This document shows positions 13,478-25,652 of a DNA stretch of 64,000 bases, piece after piece. The position numbers and the translations under genes were made by a program. The notes below the pieces were generated by a model that searched no databases, was not told the DNA's origin, and worked only from the letters and a program-made list of their open reading frames with translations. The number at the start of each line of letters is the position of its first letter. Within the stretch, counting starts at the first letter, position 1. The stretch is taken from NCBI RefSeq assembly GCF_050947875.1, contig NC_134572.1:118086709-118150708 (forward strand). Direction: 5' to 3'. Origin of the DNA: Dermacentor variabilis (Eukaryota > Arthropoda > Arachnida > Ixodida > Ixodidae).

Positions 13478-15915
13478 AAAGATTAAAAGGAGAACTTTGG
13501 CTCATCGCTAACTACATCTACACTTAACCAAATGTCCTTGGGCCTCGCACATGGAGCTGAAATATTGAAGAGGGCAATCTACCTGCCTAAATTGATTTAG
13601 TGCTGCTCCTCCCGAGTGTCATTCCGAAGGTTCAGATACGACTAACTTTGGGAAGCTATAAGGGGTTCCGAGTGACAAGGACAAAGTACACGGGCCAACG
13701 AGGCGGGTTCACACGGGATAGTTCATCTACGCTGCGTGGGCACTCTGATGTGGTGAACACGCAAGAAAATACATAAATAAATAAATCCGTAAACAAATTA
13801 ATAAATACAGAAAAGAAGAACGAAAACAGCGAACCGGACTATGTACAGAGCGTGATGGAGGTTCTTCACGCGAGCGCGCTATCGCCCCTGCTCGCATTGG
13901 AACAGGCACATCGGCTCCAAAACTACACTCTTTTTTTTTTTTATCGGAAACACCAAAGCGCGGGGCTGCCAGCGATGCTAGCGGTCCACGTGCGACGGAG
14001 TGGGGCTACTGTAACGACCGGCCTTCCTACTCTATACTATAGCATCAATGGACAGGCAGCTCCTGTATATGTATCGGTTCAGTTGACTAAAAAAAAGAAA
14101 GAAAGAACATGCGCAGCCGAAACTATAAATAAAGCGCGGCTCTGTGTATAGGCCATGCGGTCATGCAGTGTGCGGTCTGCTTTCGTCCTAAACAAGTTTG
14201 GTCGCTTTATTAGTTTCTCCCTCTACCCCCCACCCCCCTCCTGCTTATTTTTCAAGCAGGAGCGTTTTTTTACACGAGTCTCTCCAGAGGTGCCTTGATC
14301 GAATCACGGCGAGTTTTACTTCTTGCGGGCTGCATGCCTACCGCACCCCCCCTCCAAACCATCGGCCGTTTGCGTGCAACACCAACGGGAGAGAATGCGG
14401 CCCCGGTATTAACTGTCGTTTAGGCCTTAACTGGCCGACTGCATGAAAATACAATTTAAAACGAAATTATTTAAGGGGCCACTAAAGAGAAACTAGGGCG
14501 AGCTTTAGCCGTATACAACTAGTACATTAACCTTATGCAATACCAAGAAGAGGCGGGATTGGTAAAGACGCAAGAACGAACGGCAGACGGCATCGCCGCC
14601 CTGGTGTTCACTCCCCAGCACTCCGTGACGTCATGAATTACGAAAATGCGCAAAAAAAAAAAAAATACTCTGAACTCCGTGACGTAACGCTGACGTACTG
14701 GCGATGGCACTATGACGCGAAATTTAAACAACGAAATTTTTTAAGCTTCATTTTCTCTTCTAATATTTAACCTATTATTGCATTGTTGACGAAACTAGAG
14801 TTTTTGAAAGGATAGTTTATGAGTTTATAAACTGACTTAGCTTTTCTCCTGTCTATCTCTTTCTCTCTCTCTTTAGCGATAGTGTGTCCCTTTAACTTCT
14901 TGTTCGCAACGAAATGACATAGATAAAGCTTACGCGATATACTTAGCTGCGGGTGATGGCGAGCGCCAAAAGAACCCCACCGAATTCGCCTATTCCTACA
15001 TCCTCCCCAATCTGCGACTGAAATGAAGTTAGCGCGGGCACAGACTTGAACCGTGCACCGAGAAAGGCGTAAATTTCGACCGGCGCTGTTTCTCAGCTGT
15101 CGTTGCGGCGGTGAGCGGCGATGAATTAACATATCTTGCCATAAGCTCGCATATTGAATTGAGCGTTGCATGTGAGTCGGGTATCTTTCCGACCCATCCG
15201 CTTTAGCTGATACCTTTCGTGTCTGGGCTCTCGGTCGGTATTACTTTAATTCAGGCACAAGACGCTTATGGTTGGGTATCTAAAGGAAAATCGATTACCG
15301 GCGGTGCTGGAATACTGTGGTTCCCGTCAATATATGTGTGCGACCTACGCAAATGATAAAGCACGTAAGGTTACACGCTTTAGCAGGTACACAACCGAAT
15401 CCCGTCGAGAAAGAGGGAGAGAGAGAAAGAAAACCTTTTTATTGAAAAGCAAAGTGGTCAGCCGGCCGTATAGGCGCCTGCAAGCTATTCCGAAGGGAAT
15501 GGGATGGAGCAGGAGAAAGGCCCAAGAACGTGAGCAGAATACAAGAAGGAAAATAATACAGGCCCTGCGATTTTTTTTTCTTTTTCAGCAGGGTAGGTGT
15601 TCTAGGCGATCAGGACAGGTAATCTTGGTAAAATGTTGTTGACTGTTATAACGAAATTTAAAAATTACACAAGAGAGAGCTTCTTGATGAGACTAATTAA
15701 ATGGGTGCGTCACAGTTTGCAAAAGCGCTCGTTTCCCCTGTATCACTGGGGGCAGTTTTTTTTTCATTAAAACTTCTTTCTGGGCGAGTTGGTGCATACT
15801 TGACATGAAAACTGTTTACAGCGCAAACACATGCAACCACAAACCACACTGGGGGCAGGCTCTAAGGATCCCCTAAAGACCCCAATAATGAGTTATTACA
15901 TAATAGTGTCAAGTG

Positions 15916-15939
15916 ATATATATATATATATATATATAT
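15916..15939. repeat. (TA)n microsatellite
   Basis: Twelve TA dinucleotides. Confidence 0.95.
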
Positions 15940-16329
15940 GATGAATGCCAAGATATTCGCGCAGCCAAGACCTTAGGGAACGCCCAATTTCCAGAAACGC
16001 CGGGGTTCGAAGCTGATTGGAGCGCCAACTGCAAAGTCTGCGACCGAGATAAGCAAGACACGCGTTTGGAGTATGGGTGGATCAATGAAATACACAGGTA
16101 ATTTACAGAGCCGGGGTCGTTATACAAGCATAGCTACCTTTGCAAAATAATGATCGAGTGTTTTTTTTAAGCGAAGAGAGAGATTAGAAGGAACAGAAAT
16201 AAGCGCAATAAATGCTAGAGTGCAATCGAGGTATAGTAAAACTTGGATTAGCGCAAGCAGTCCAACGGTGACTATTTGTCACCGGCCCGTCGAACGGTAT
16301 CTCATTAGAAATCGTCAAAATCATCGGGG

Positions 16330-16735
16330 TCAGTGTAGGGTGCTGCTGCCTCTCGCTTGGCGACAGCTACAAACGGGAACATATTCCCGTGCCTAAACAT
16401 GCTAAGCAAGATCTACCCCACGCAGTACGAGAGCAAGTGCCCATGGTGTGGAGACAAACCAACCGTATACCATACCACATGGGCTTGCCAGAAAACAGAA
16501 GGGCTAGCCATAATAAAAAAACCCGAGTGCGGAACAGTGGGAGAGGATGCTATCCAGCGACATCCTGAAAGTCCAACAAGACTAGTAAGGCGTGCACGCA
16601 GGGCAGCTACCCACAGCGGAGCCCTGGACTAGGGAAACCGACCCTGGAGAGAAGATGGAAGACTCCATCTGAAGCCGCAAAAATCACTGCAAAATAGAGC
16701 AAATAAACGTTTTTCATCATCATCATCTCGCTTGC
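16330..16735 (+). mobile_element. LINE 3' end (I-like, post-RNase H zinc-knuckle region)
   Basis: It reads RQLQTGTY...LNMLSKIYP followed by CPWCGDKPTVYHTTWAC, the Cys-rich motif found after the RT/RNase H of I-like elements, and ends in AAATAAACGTTTTTCATCATCATCAT, a typical 3' tail. Frames are broken, so it is a dead fragment. Confidence 0.6.
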
Positions 16736-18979
16736 AGGCAAACTGCCGCCGTGTAAGATGGGCCCCGCGCGCGTGCAAGAGCTCCGTGGGTGCAGAGGCA
16801 CGCATGCGTATACACACTCTGGTCTACATCAACTCGGACGAGATGACAGATCGCACGCGCAGCTAAATTATAGCCGTACGCCAAAGGCGCTGTTATTGCG
16901 AGCAGGCTGCCGTGTATACTTATAGAGGCACACCGCAGGCTGCTGCCAGTGTGTATATATACAGATGAGACCGCTTAATGACAAACGCTTGCGCGGTATA
17001 CACACACATCATGTGTCTGGAGAGACCGTTTGCGATCGCGTTGAATGCAGGTGGCTTTGCAACCAAACCGGCGGAGTCGAGAACGCTGCAGCCCCTACAT
17101 AATTCCCAATCAATAAGTTTCTACTGATTCCCGATTCCTATTGATAACGATATATATACCGCAAATCCCTTTCAAAGGTTGTAACAAGGGGTCCGTTTGT
17201 TAACATACAGGACTGTCGAGGGTCTGCGAGACTCAACTTCAGATAGCAGTCAGAGCTGGTATTTGCGATAGCCTGAAGACGCGAACACAGTTTCACTGTA
17301 CCGTATACGTTCGGTGTGGACCGCATACACCCTTGAGAAAGGTTTGCAGGTTTGCACCCTTTGGGGGCATATCTTAATTGTCACGCAATTAACAATAATC
17401 GGCATCTATCTAAGCCTGCATTTTCTTTTCCTAACGCTGCGCGCCTGGTACTCCCGGGTCACGAACGGCGTCCGCGTTATCTGCGTGACGTTGCACTATC
17501 GACAGAAGTAGCGAACGCAGAGTTGTCAAAAACGGGAAGGCACCACGATTATCGTTGTGGCACAAGATAAGCCCCAAAGGGTGCAAACTTTATTTTGTTA
17601 AGAATATCTATTTTCAGCGGAAAGGCAGGAAATTATTAAAATTCACGGCGCCATTCTAGTAAAAAAAAAAACTGTTGCATTATTTCATTTTATTGTAATA
17701 TTTTTTTTTTATGCATGGCTTAGCGAGAACATTGACAAATAACAGCACTACCTAGCCAGAAATATATCTAAAACCGCGAATAGTAGAGCATGTAGGTAAA
17801 AAAAAAAAAATGAGGGTGTTCTTAACTCCCATCTTCACTCCTTGTTACGGCACCGGCTAAGTTTCTCGTATTTCCGGTTCATGCGTGTGCCGCAATCCCG
17901 TAAAACTGCCTGCTCTGGCGCCGTGCCCCCAAAAAGTTGATCGCGCTTTGGAAGCGCGTGGTTCAGTGAAAAAAAAAAAAAAGCTCAGTAACCAAAACTA
18001 TAAACACGGAGACGTGTGGTATAAACGCTTCGAGTGCATAACACCGCTCACAGCTTGCACTCAGAAATAGCTCAGCGCGCTATGCGCCTCGAGCAGACAG
18101 GCATGCATGGTGTCGTAAGAGGTTTACAATTTCGTCACTATACCGGACGTCGGCGACGACGAAACTATAGATATAAAATGAGAAAGAACAGACGCACAAT
18201 GAATGTAACGTGTGAGAACTACGGGATATGTTCGTCTTTCTTTCTTTCTATTCTAACGCTTATCCGCCCCCTGCTGCTACCAATTCCCTCAACCCAAAAT
18301 CCTTTAGCAAAGCGAATTATTTGCAAGTCTAAATTTTCTTGTAATACAAGTGTAACCGACATAGCTGAATGGAGTAAAAAGAAAAACGACCACACAATCC
18401 AGGAGAAGGAACTGGAACTATTGTTATCGACGACCGCACTTTACCGGCCATTTACTGACCTGAATACTTCAGTAAGTACTCCGACATCTTTTTTTACGGT
18501 ATCACACAGTACTCTGGTAATATAATTTATCTGTATTTATTATGGCAACATAATTAGCTAAAAGCGCCGGCTTTTCGGCGCGAAAAACCAGACCACGCCT
18601 CTTTCGTTGGCCTACCTACATGGTTAACGAAACAACTACAGGCTGCAAAGAGCAAGTTGACACTATAACCATTCAGATTTAGAGGCATCAATCTCCGCTA
18701 ATCATGGCCATATAAATGTTCTAGTTTGTGATTTTCCTTATCGCGAGTCGGTCTTGCAATTAATTAAGTGACACTTTCGCTATTTCGGCGGGGACAAGTA
18801 GAAACCAAAGTAAATGAGTTAATTTAAGCACGCTTTGTTTTCCATTCACCCAATGAACAAACGATCATAAATTCAAAACATAACGATAACATTCTGGGAA
18901 TAGTCATGTACAGAACCGGGGGATGGTGGACTATGTCAAGCAAATTAATTAAATAGTGAGCTTGCCAATTCCTACTGAG

Positions 18980-18981
<2 letters not shown>

Positions 18982-19062
<81 letters not shown>
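18982..19062. repeat. Long (TA)n microsatellite
   Basis: About 40 TA dinucleotides; Tyr-Ile frames on both strands are artefacts. Confidence 0.95.
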
Positions 19063-19064
<2 letters not shown>

Positions 19065-19382
19065 ACACAAAGTCTTATCGTTTTTCTTTCTCTCTGAGCG
19101 TCTATCTTCGGCGCAAGTACAAGAAGAAAGACAAAAACGTAATAACGCACAGACCACTGCATGACGCTGACGGATGGTGCGGATGCCATTTTCATTGATT
19201 AAAGTGCGCGTTTCTGTTCTTCAGCTCAGCAGTCTTCATTGACGGCGAAAATGTTTTAAAAACGAAAAGACTACATTTACGGCTGCCTTGTATACTACGA
19301 CCAGCCGCGAAGAATCCGAATAGACAATTTTCCACGGTGATGAACCGAAAGATTTGACACGGCCTTCTGAAACCCAATGCCA

Positions 19383-19529
19383 CGGTGCACTTTCGATCGC
19401 GATCGAGCTTGATCGGGATCCAATTTTCACGACCGCGATTGCCTCCGCTCAACCGCTTGCGCAAATGAGCCAATAGCGATCGAGCAATTATATCACGATC
19501 GGGCTCTATCGCGATCGAAAATGCACCCT
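19383..19529. repeat. Inverted repeat built on CGATCGCGATCG
   Basis: CGGTGCACTTTCGATCGCGA at 19383 onward, continuing TCGAGCTTGATCGGGATC, is matched inversely by GATCGGGCTCTATCGCGATC and GAAAATGCACCC up to 19528, with a few mismatches over about 38 bp. Confidence 0.6.
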
Positions 19530-22500
19530 GCCCGCAACGTTTCGCTGCAGCAATGCGCCAAAAGCAAGCGCGGCTTCGGAGAGCGGAGACACGCCTTCGT
19601 GTATCAGCAGCGTGGAGCCAATCTTACAGCCGACACGCTGACATGGCTATAATACTGGTTTGATGCGGCTTTCATGGTCTTATATTTATCGTATTCCGTT
19701 CATGCTCTTTCAAAAAATGCGCACAGCGATACATGTGTAAAGCTCGAACGGCAAAACCAAAACCGACCCAGAGCTGCGCGACTATGAAAAGAGTTGCACG
19801 CCGCACGATCTGAAGCAAACTGGAAATGTCAGTAGGCGCGAATATACCATTCACGCGGAAAATTCTATTCCAGTATTCGAATGTTCCGACTGACTTAACT
19901 GAAAAGCACGACGAAACAAATGAAAGATTTTGCTTCTTTATTAACTTCACTGAAACAAATTTCGAAAAACTGCAGCGACGCGTTCTTGTGCAAGCGGAGG
20001 ATGGGCCAGACCTCGCATACGGAGACACCCAGCAAGCGCGAAAACACGGCTTTGAAATGCCGCAGGACGCGCTATATGCGGACTGTCATGCGGGCGTGAC
20101 ATGTCCGCGCGACATCGTAACGAGACGCTTTGCAAGCATGCGTTGTGCCTTTACCTTCCACGTTGGAGTTCTCCATGTCAGCCGGCTTCGCGTCGAACGC
20201 TGATCAGAGATGGCTTCGTTATCGTAGAAGCGCTGTCGTTTTACGGGATGACTGGCGGCCTCACGGGGAGCAATCCCGGAGCAAGAGTGCGGCTTTCATC
20301 ACATAGACGCCAGTGTCAGCACAAACGTTTCGCACAGCTCAGTATCGGCACGCAGGCTGGGCACAGGCGACGAACGGTGAAGTACTACAGTACCACAGAA
20401 CGCGAGACACCGGTGTAGCGGCTGCTTTTACGGCATATCACAACACCGACAACAGAGACGCACGACGCGACGAGTGGACGAGTACGGTAGCCGAGAGACA
20501 GTCAAAAATCGGCTAGCGCAGCGTTGCCAACCTCCAAACAGCTTCTCCCTAGCTAGGGAATATTCAGTACCTAGCGTTTCCTGTGACGTACAGGAAAGCG
20601 CAGAAAGGTTCGCAGGGGAGGAAAGAGAGCGCCTTTGAAAAGCGCCAAGAGCGTGACACACGTCCATACAAGTTTGTAGGTTTTCTGGGATATGAGGGTT
20701 CAGGTCCCTGATGCACTCCATTGACGTCGCAGGACACCAGTTGACATGTGGCTGGCTTGCGTGCAGTCTGCTAGTCGGCTAGCTTGCGTCATATGCTGCC
20801 GCGCGTCAAGGGGGTTGACACCGTACGTGCATTGTTACACTGCTGACACATGTGTTGACATGTGTTCGGGTCATAGTAGGAGACCCACACCGAGTGACGC
20901 CCTTGGTGTGGCGTGCAAGTAAAAATAATAATGAAGGTATCTAGGGGAAGCTAACGAATCAATAGATGACGTTTTCTTTTTTCTTTTTTTCATTTTCATT
21001 CTTTGTTTTCCTTTCCTTTCTTTTCTTTTGGGGGGGGGAGGGAGGAGGGTGCGTTGTTATTTATGCCCATATGCCTATGATACGCCCTCTCCCAATTGAA
21101 TTTAGTTGGAAGTTTATTGTTTTGTTTCCGTTACGGAATACGCGGCACGATGTAATGGAAAGAGCCGAGGCTTGCATCTCCGCGCTGCTATCAGCTCACC
21201 GTGAAATTATAGACGAGAAACCGTTGTAGTGATGAACGCTGCTCAGTTTGTCCGCTCTGGATATACGTTCTTGGCAGCTAGGGGTAGGAGGCCGAACGAA
21301 TTTGGGCGCGGTCACTTAATTACCCGTTACTGGGCTGCATCGCCGAGCGCATCAGCGGTAATCCAAGCGGGAACGTGATAACGACCCTTCTTCCCACCAA
21401 ATACTTGCGACGCCGATGTGCAAAGGGCTATCGTTTAGGCTATATTGGGAAGCCCACTAACACGTTCAATAAACCGCTCTCACAGGAGATAAGACAAGTC
21501 CTGTAATGAGGACCTCCACTGACTCCATCTTCGATTTTAAACAAAGTCGTTATCTTTCTGTCTCTCCTAGATAACATAACGCCCGCGCCATTTAAGCGGC
21601 AACGTCTCCCGGAAAGGCTGAGAGCTCAGATTTCAACAGGGGGCATTTTGAGAACGCCAGCAGTCACTAAAAAACTTTCAGTGGCGTGTCCCAGGGGTCA
21701 CATGACATATCTATATACTATGCCTATAAGTATATATACTATGCCAGGAAAAAATAAATACAGAAAGAAGAAAAGGCTTTTCTATAATAGTTCTACGTAC
21801 GGGCACTTCCTTTTACGTTTTCCAAATAAAAGTAGCGTGCCACATGCCTCAAGCGCAAATGTGTATAATTCGTCCTCAGTTTAAGGCTCCTTTATTTAGC
21901 AAACAATGCCTGAAGGAGTGGCGTACGTGAAGGGATAGCACAGAAACGAGTTTTTTAGCAGCAATATCAATCTGGCCAAACCACCACTTTCAGCAACATT
22001 ATAGTACCATAGCAACACTAAATCATTTTAGACTAGGAAAGCATTGAAGCTATATTTCCCGTCACTTTGCAGAAAAAAAGATTAGACACTTAAGAGAGAA
22101 ATTAAATCAGTTTACACTGACGTATTATTCTCTCAGACCTTTATTTTCGTTAATTTTTGGTTTATAAATGTTATTTATTTCGCAAAAAAAAAATCAAAGC
22201 AAAATTTTTCATTCTTTTTTAATATTTCGCGCCGAAATGTTAGCGCTGGCACGTTGGCATGACGTAAAGTAATTGAAAGTATTTTTCCGTATTTGGGTCG
22301 TTGTGAATCTTTAAAAGTTCTTGGAGCTTGCTAAATGCAGTCTATGACACTTGCAAAATACTCCGCAGTCCGTCTTAACAGATAAAAATTTTAACTAGGC
22401 CAGATAAGGCTTAATCCACAACGTAGCGGCGCGGGAGTTTCAATTATATAAGGCGGCGGCACCACTATAGTATTTTGGTCTCGCGTCTTTTCCCGGTGTA

Positions 22501-24857
22501 GCCCCCGCTCACAGCCAGCAGGAATGGCTTTCTTGTTATTGTAGAATGTTATTTTCCCAATACGGTGTCGCTTCAAAAACAGGAGAATATGACATTCGAG
22601 CAGCTGTCAGTGTGACGCCATTGATTTAACCATATTTCCGATTTGGGACCTTTAGGCGCAGGAAGTGATGAAAACTTGGCGTGTTGCCTCTGCATGTTTT
22701 AGAATGCAGTAGCGTCCTTCTTCACCAAGCAACTAGACCTGCTCTGACGCTGTCAGATAGCTTACTAAATAAGACTCTTCCTTGCATATATGGCACCATA
22801 CTCCCCATAGCAAAAATTACTCTTTCATTGCAGAAGAACGAGTTACGAATAAATCGCAATATTATTTAGCGCCCCTTTACCACCACTGGCCGACTTACAG
22901 TTCCGGAATGTTGTTCACGAATAAGACATATGCTCGTAACAGGAGCTAGCACACGACTTCATTCGGGGCGCCAATCCCACCCCAACGTTTGCGTCATTTC
23001 TTGGGAATGAGACCCGGCCCCATTCTCAGTAATCGTGATAGATCGCGCACAGTCTAGAACTAACGCGCATTATCGACTTGCCTTTTGCGTTCTTTTATTC
23101 GCTTACCGTTGGTTGCGCGCAGTGCACGCAACTTCCATGTTTCGGAGTTTGAAAAATATATTCCATGCATCGCGGGTCCCACTGCCCTTGGACACTCGCC
23201 CTATCCGCACGTTCCCAGTGGTCGCAGAAAGTTACGCAATGCGTACTTTTACTATATCGACCTCGTCGAACGACTGACAAGGTTTCACGTCCCAAGGCAT
23301 AACAGTGGCTACGAAAGATACGCTGGAGAGTTGAGGGAAAATTTGCACCGCCTAGGGATTTTTAATGCGCAGCTAAGGCTCAGTACATTTTGCTAAGTTA
23401 CTAATTGCAGTCATGTCAATCGCCTTCTGCCATGATGATTAGTATAGTGCCTAACTTCAGCCAAAAAAATACTCGTCGTGTTAGAGCCAAATGGCTGAAA
23501 GCTACATTTCCGCCAAGCATTCCTACGACTTCGGGGCCGAAAATGGAGCCATGATGGTTGCGGTGTGAGCGAATTAGCAAAACAAAATTGTGGCACAGCT
23601 TCGTCGCTTCATGTGGCTCGGGTGCTCCTATCTAAATACACGTAAAAAGAGAATTCGCTTTTCTCGGCAGCCACTGCACCAAACTTGACGAAGTATGTTG
23701 CATTTAAAAGAAAAACTGGTACTCAAGTGACTGTTTCTCTCGAATTTTTTGTTTAGGTCGTCAAATTTTTATAAAAAATTGGCAAAAAATTTTTTTTTTC
23801 AGAAAACGAAACGAGCAAGTTTACAACTCCGTAACTCAGCAATGAAAAATGATATCACAATTCTGTGAATTGCATCTCATAGTACATCTAAAGTGGACAA
23901 AATTGATATGTTATACGTGAATCTAAAAAAAAAAATAGTAATGTGTAAATACAGCTTTTGCAGAACCCTTGCACACAATGTAAGAAATTCACGTAATATA
24001 TAAGTTGAAATACCGAATTTGTCCGCTTTGAATGATCTAATATATGCCGTTTATAGAACCGCGATATCTGTTTTTGACGGAGAGCTATTGATTTGCAAAC
24101 TTCGTGCTTCTATTCTTTTTCGCGAACTTTCGATTTCTTGAAAATTCTTTGAACAAAATGCAGGCAGGCCTAAATCGAAATTCCGCTTCCAACAGTCACT
24201 AGAATTTTACGTTCTCTCTCAAATGCAACGAATTTCATTAGAATCGGTCCAGGGGTTATCTCAAAAAACCGTTTTTGCGTTTTACATGTACTTGAATAGG
24301 CCACGGCGGAGTTGGGCCCGAGCTAAAAGCTTCCTCTTAAACAAGCCTGAGGTTGGTCGCTGTGGTTACGCCACATTGCAATACTCTCAAAAGTATCTAG
24401 GATTGTTTCCCGATAGAAGTGTCCATGGCACAGCCGTCATGCAGTTTTCAAATGCGAAGCATTTCTTGGCGAACACTTGCCACTTTGATAGTATCAGTCT
24501 ATTTAGCCATCTACGTCTTGGTGCTCTCATGGTCGCTTAAATTACTTACAGGGCCCCTCACCAGGCCCCCTACCAAGTTTTCGTTATACGCTGGAAGTTG
24601 TTACGTGTCCTCTATGGAGCGTTCCGTCGCCAAAATTTTTCAAATTGGCTCATTAATAGCCGAGATATAAATATTTCAGTGCCGCGAACCCATGATTTCA
24701 GCAGGCGGGCTCCACTGCCAAGCAAGACGCTCTCTCCACTCGCCCCGTCTAGCCTCCGCAAGCGAAATTCCTTCCCTGCGTTCTCCCATACCGGACCTCG
24801 AGGATCGCGTGACGCATACGTCACAGGCCCCGCCTTCATTTGTTTCTTTTTCTTTTT

Positions 24858-24897
24858 TGCCCTGCGGAAGGCCTTCAGTAGTGCCTTCCGCAGGGCA
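24858..24897. repeat. Hairpin, 15-bp arms
   Basis: TGCCCTGCGGAAGGC and its exact reverse complement are separated by 10 bases. No gene lies just upstream, so a terminator role is not suggested. Confidence 0.7.
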
Positions 24898-25528
24898 GTT
24901 GTATTTCCAATTTTACGATTGATGATTTAATCGCAATTATCACCTGATGCGGCATTCACCAAAAACAGGAAAGCAGATATTGTCGTACTTCTGCAAGCAT
25001 TTGTCCTAGTCACTGCACCACTTGAGTCATCACCCTTGTTCGACTAAGATTCTTAGACCTTTTTCACAACGCTGCACTGATTATATATATATATAGTGTG
25101 TGTGTGACTGCGTGCGCTATATCGGTGGCCGCCTTATGAGCCCCCCCCCCCCCCCCCATCCTCCCTTTGAAGGGAGTCCTAAGAATGAATGTGTTGCTCT
25201 AGGTTCACTTTGCTTCAGATTGCTATGCATGCATTTTTGAACCTGAAAAACAAACCTGCAGACTTTACTGACCACTTCGGCATAGTCTTTTATCAACGGC
25301 GTGCAAAATGCGTGTGAATGATGTGCCTCTCAGTATTGCTGCTCCTTTCAGTCCGCAATGGTTACTCAAGAAAAAAAAAGCTAGTCTGATAATTTGTATT
25401 TATTAGGGGTTGAAACATCGCCACTTGCATGCCGAGGACATAAATATATACACAACTCCCACAGTAACCAAAATGAGGCCAAGCCGGATTCTAGAATAGC
25501 TGACTCTTGGGCTAGTTGGTCGTCCATA

Positions 25529-25652
25529 TTTGAAGTAGCAGCTTAGCGCGAATAAAACCACGGAAACAAGAAAGACGGACAAGGACAAGTGCTTGTCCTT
25601 GTCCGTCTTTCTTGTTTCCGTGGTTTTATTCACGCTAAGCTACTACTTCAAA
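25529..25652. repeat. Near-perfect palindrome, 61-bp arms, essentially no loop
   Basis: TTTGAAGTAGCAGCTTAGCG onward pairs with the inverse sequence ending GCTAAGCTACTACTTCAAA, with two mismatches in the arms and a TG centre. The sequence contains AAGACGGACAAGGACAAG and its inverse. Confidence 0.85.

Larger units (their letters stand above)
6603..16329. other. No gene recognised
   Basis: Only microsatellites, the palindrome, the SINE-like piece and low-complexity runs are visible. CpG-rich blocks at about 7190-7530 and 10230-10800 contain the longest unassigned frames (115 aa plus strand; 199 aa minus strand at 10148-10747), but these are Arg/Ser/Pro-rich with a poly-Lys run and match no family I know. 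A stretch at 15434-15590 beginning CTTTTTATTGAAAAG may be the end of an unidentified retroelement. Confidence 0.45.

Noticed and set aside
18824..19198. Tyr-Ile repeat proteins on both strands (also near 13.4 and 15.9 kb)
   Set aside because: Translations of (TA)n tracts.
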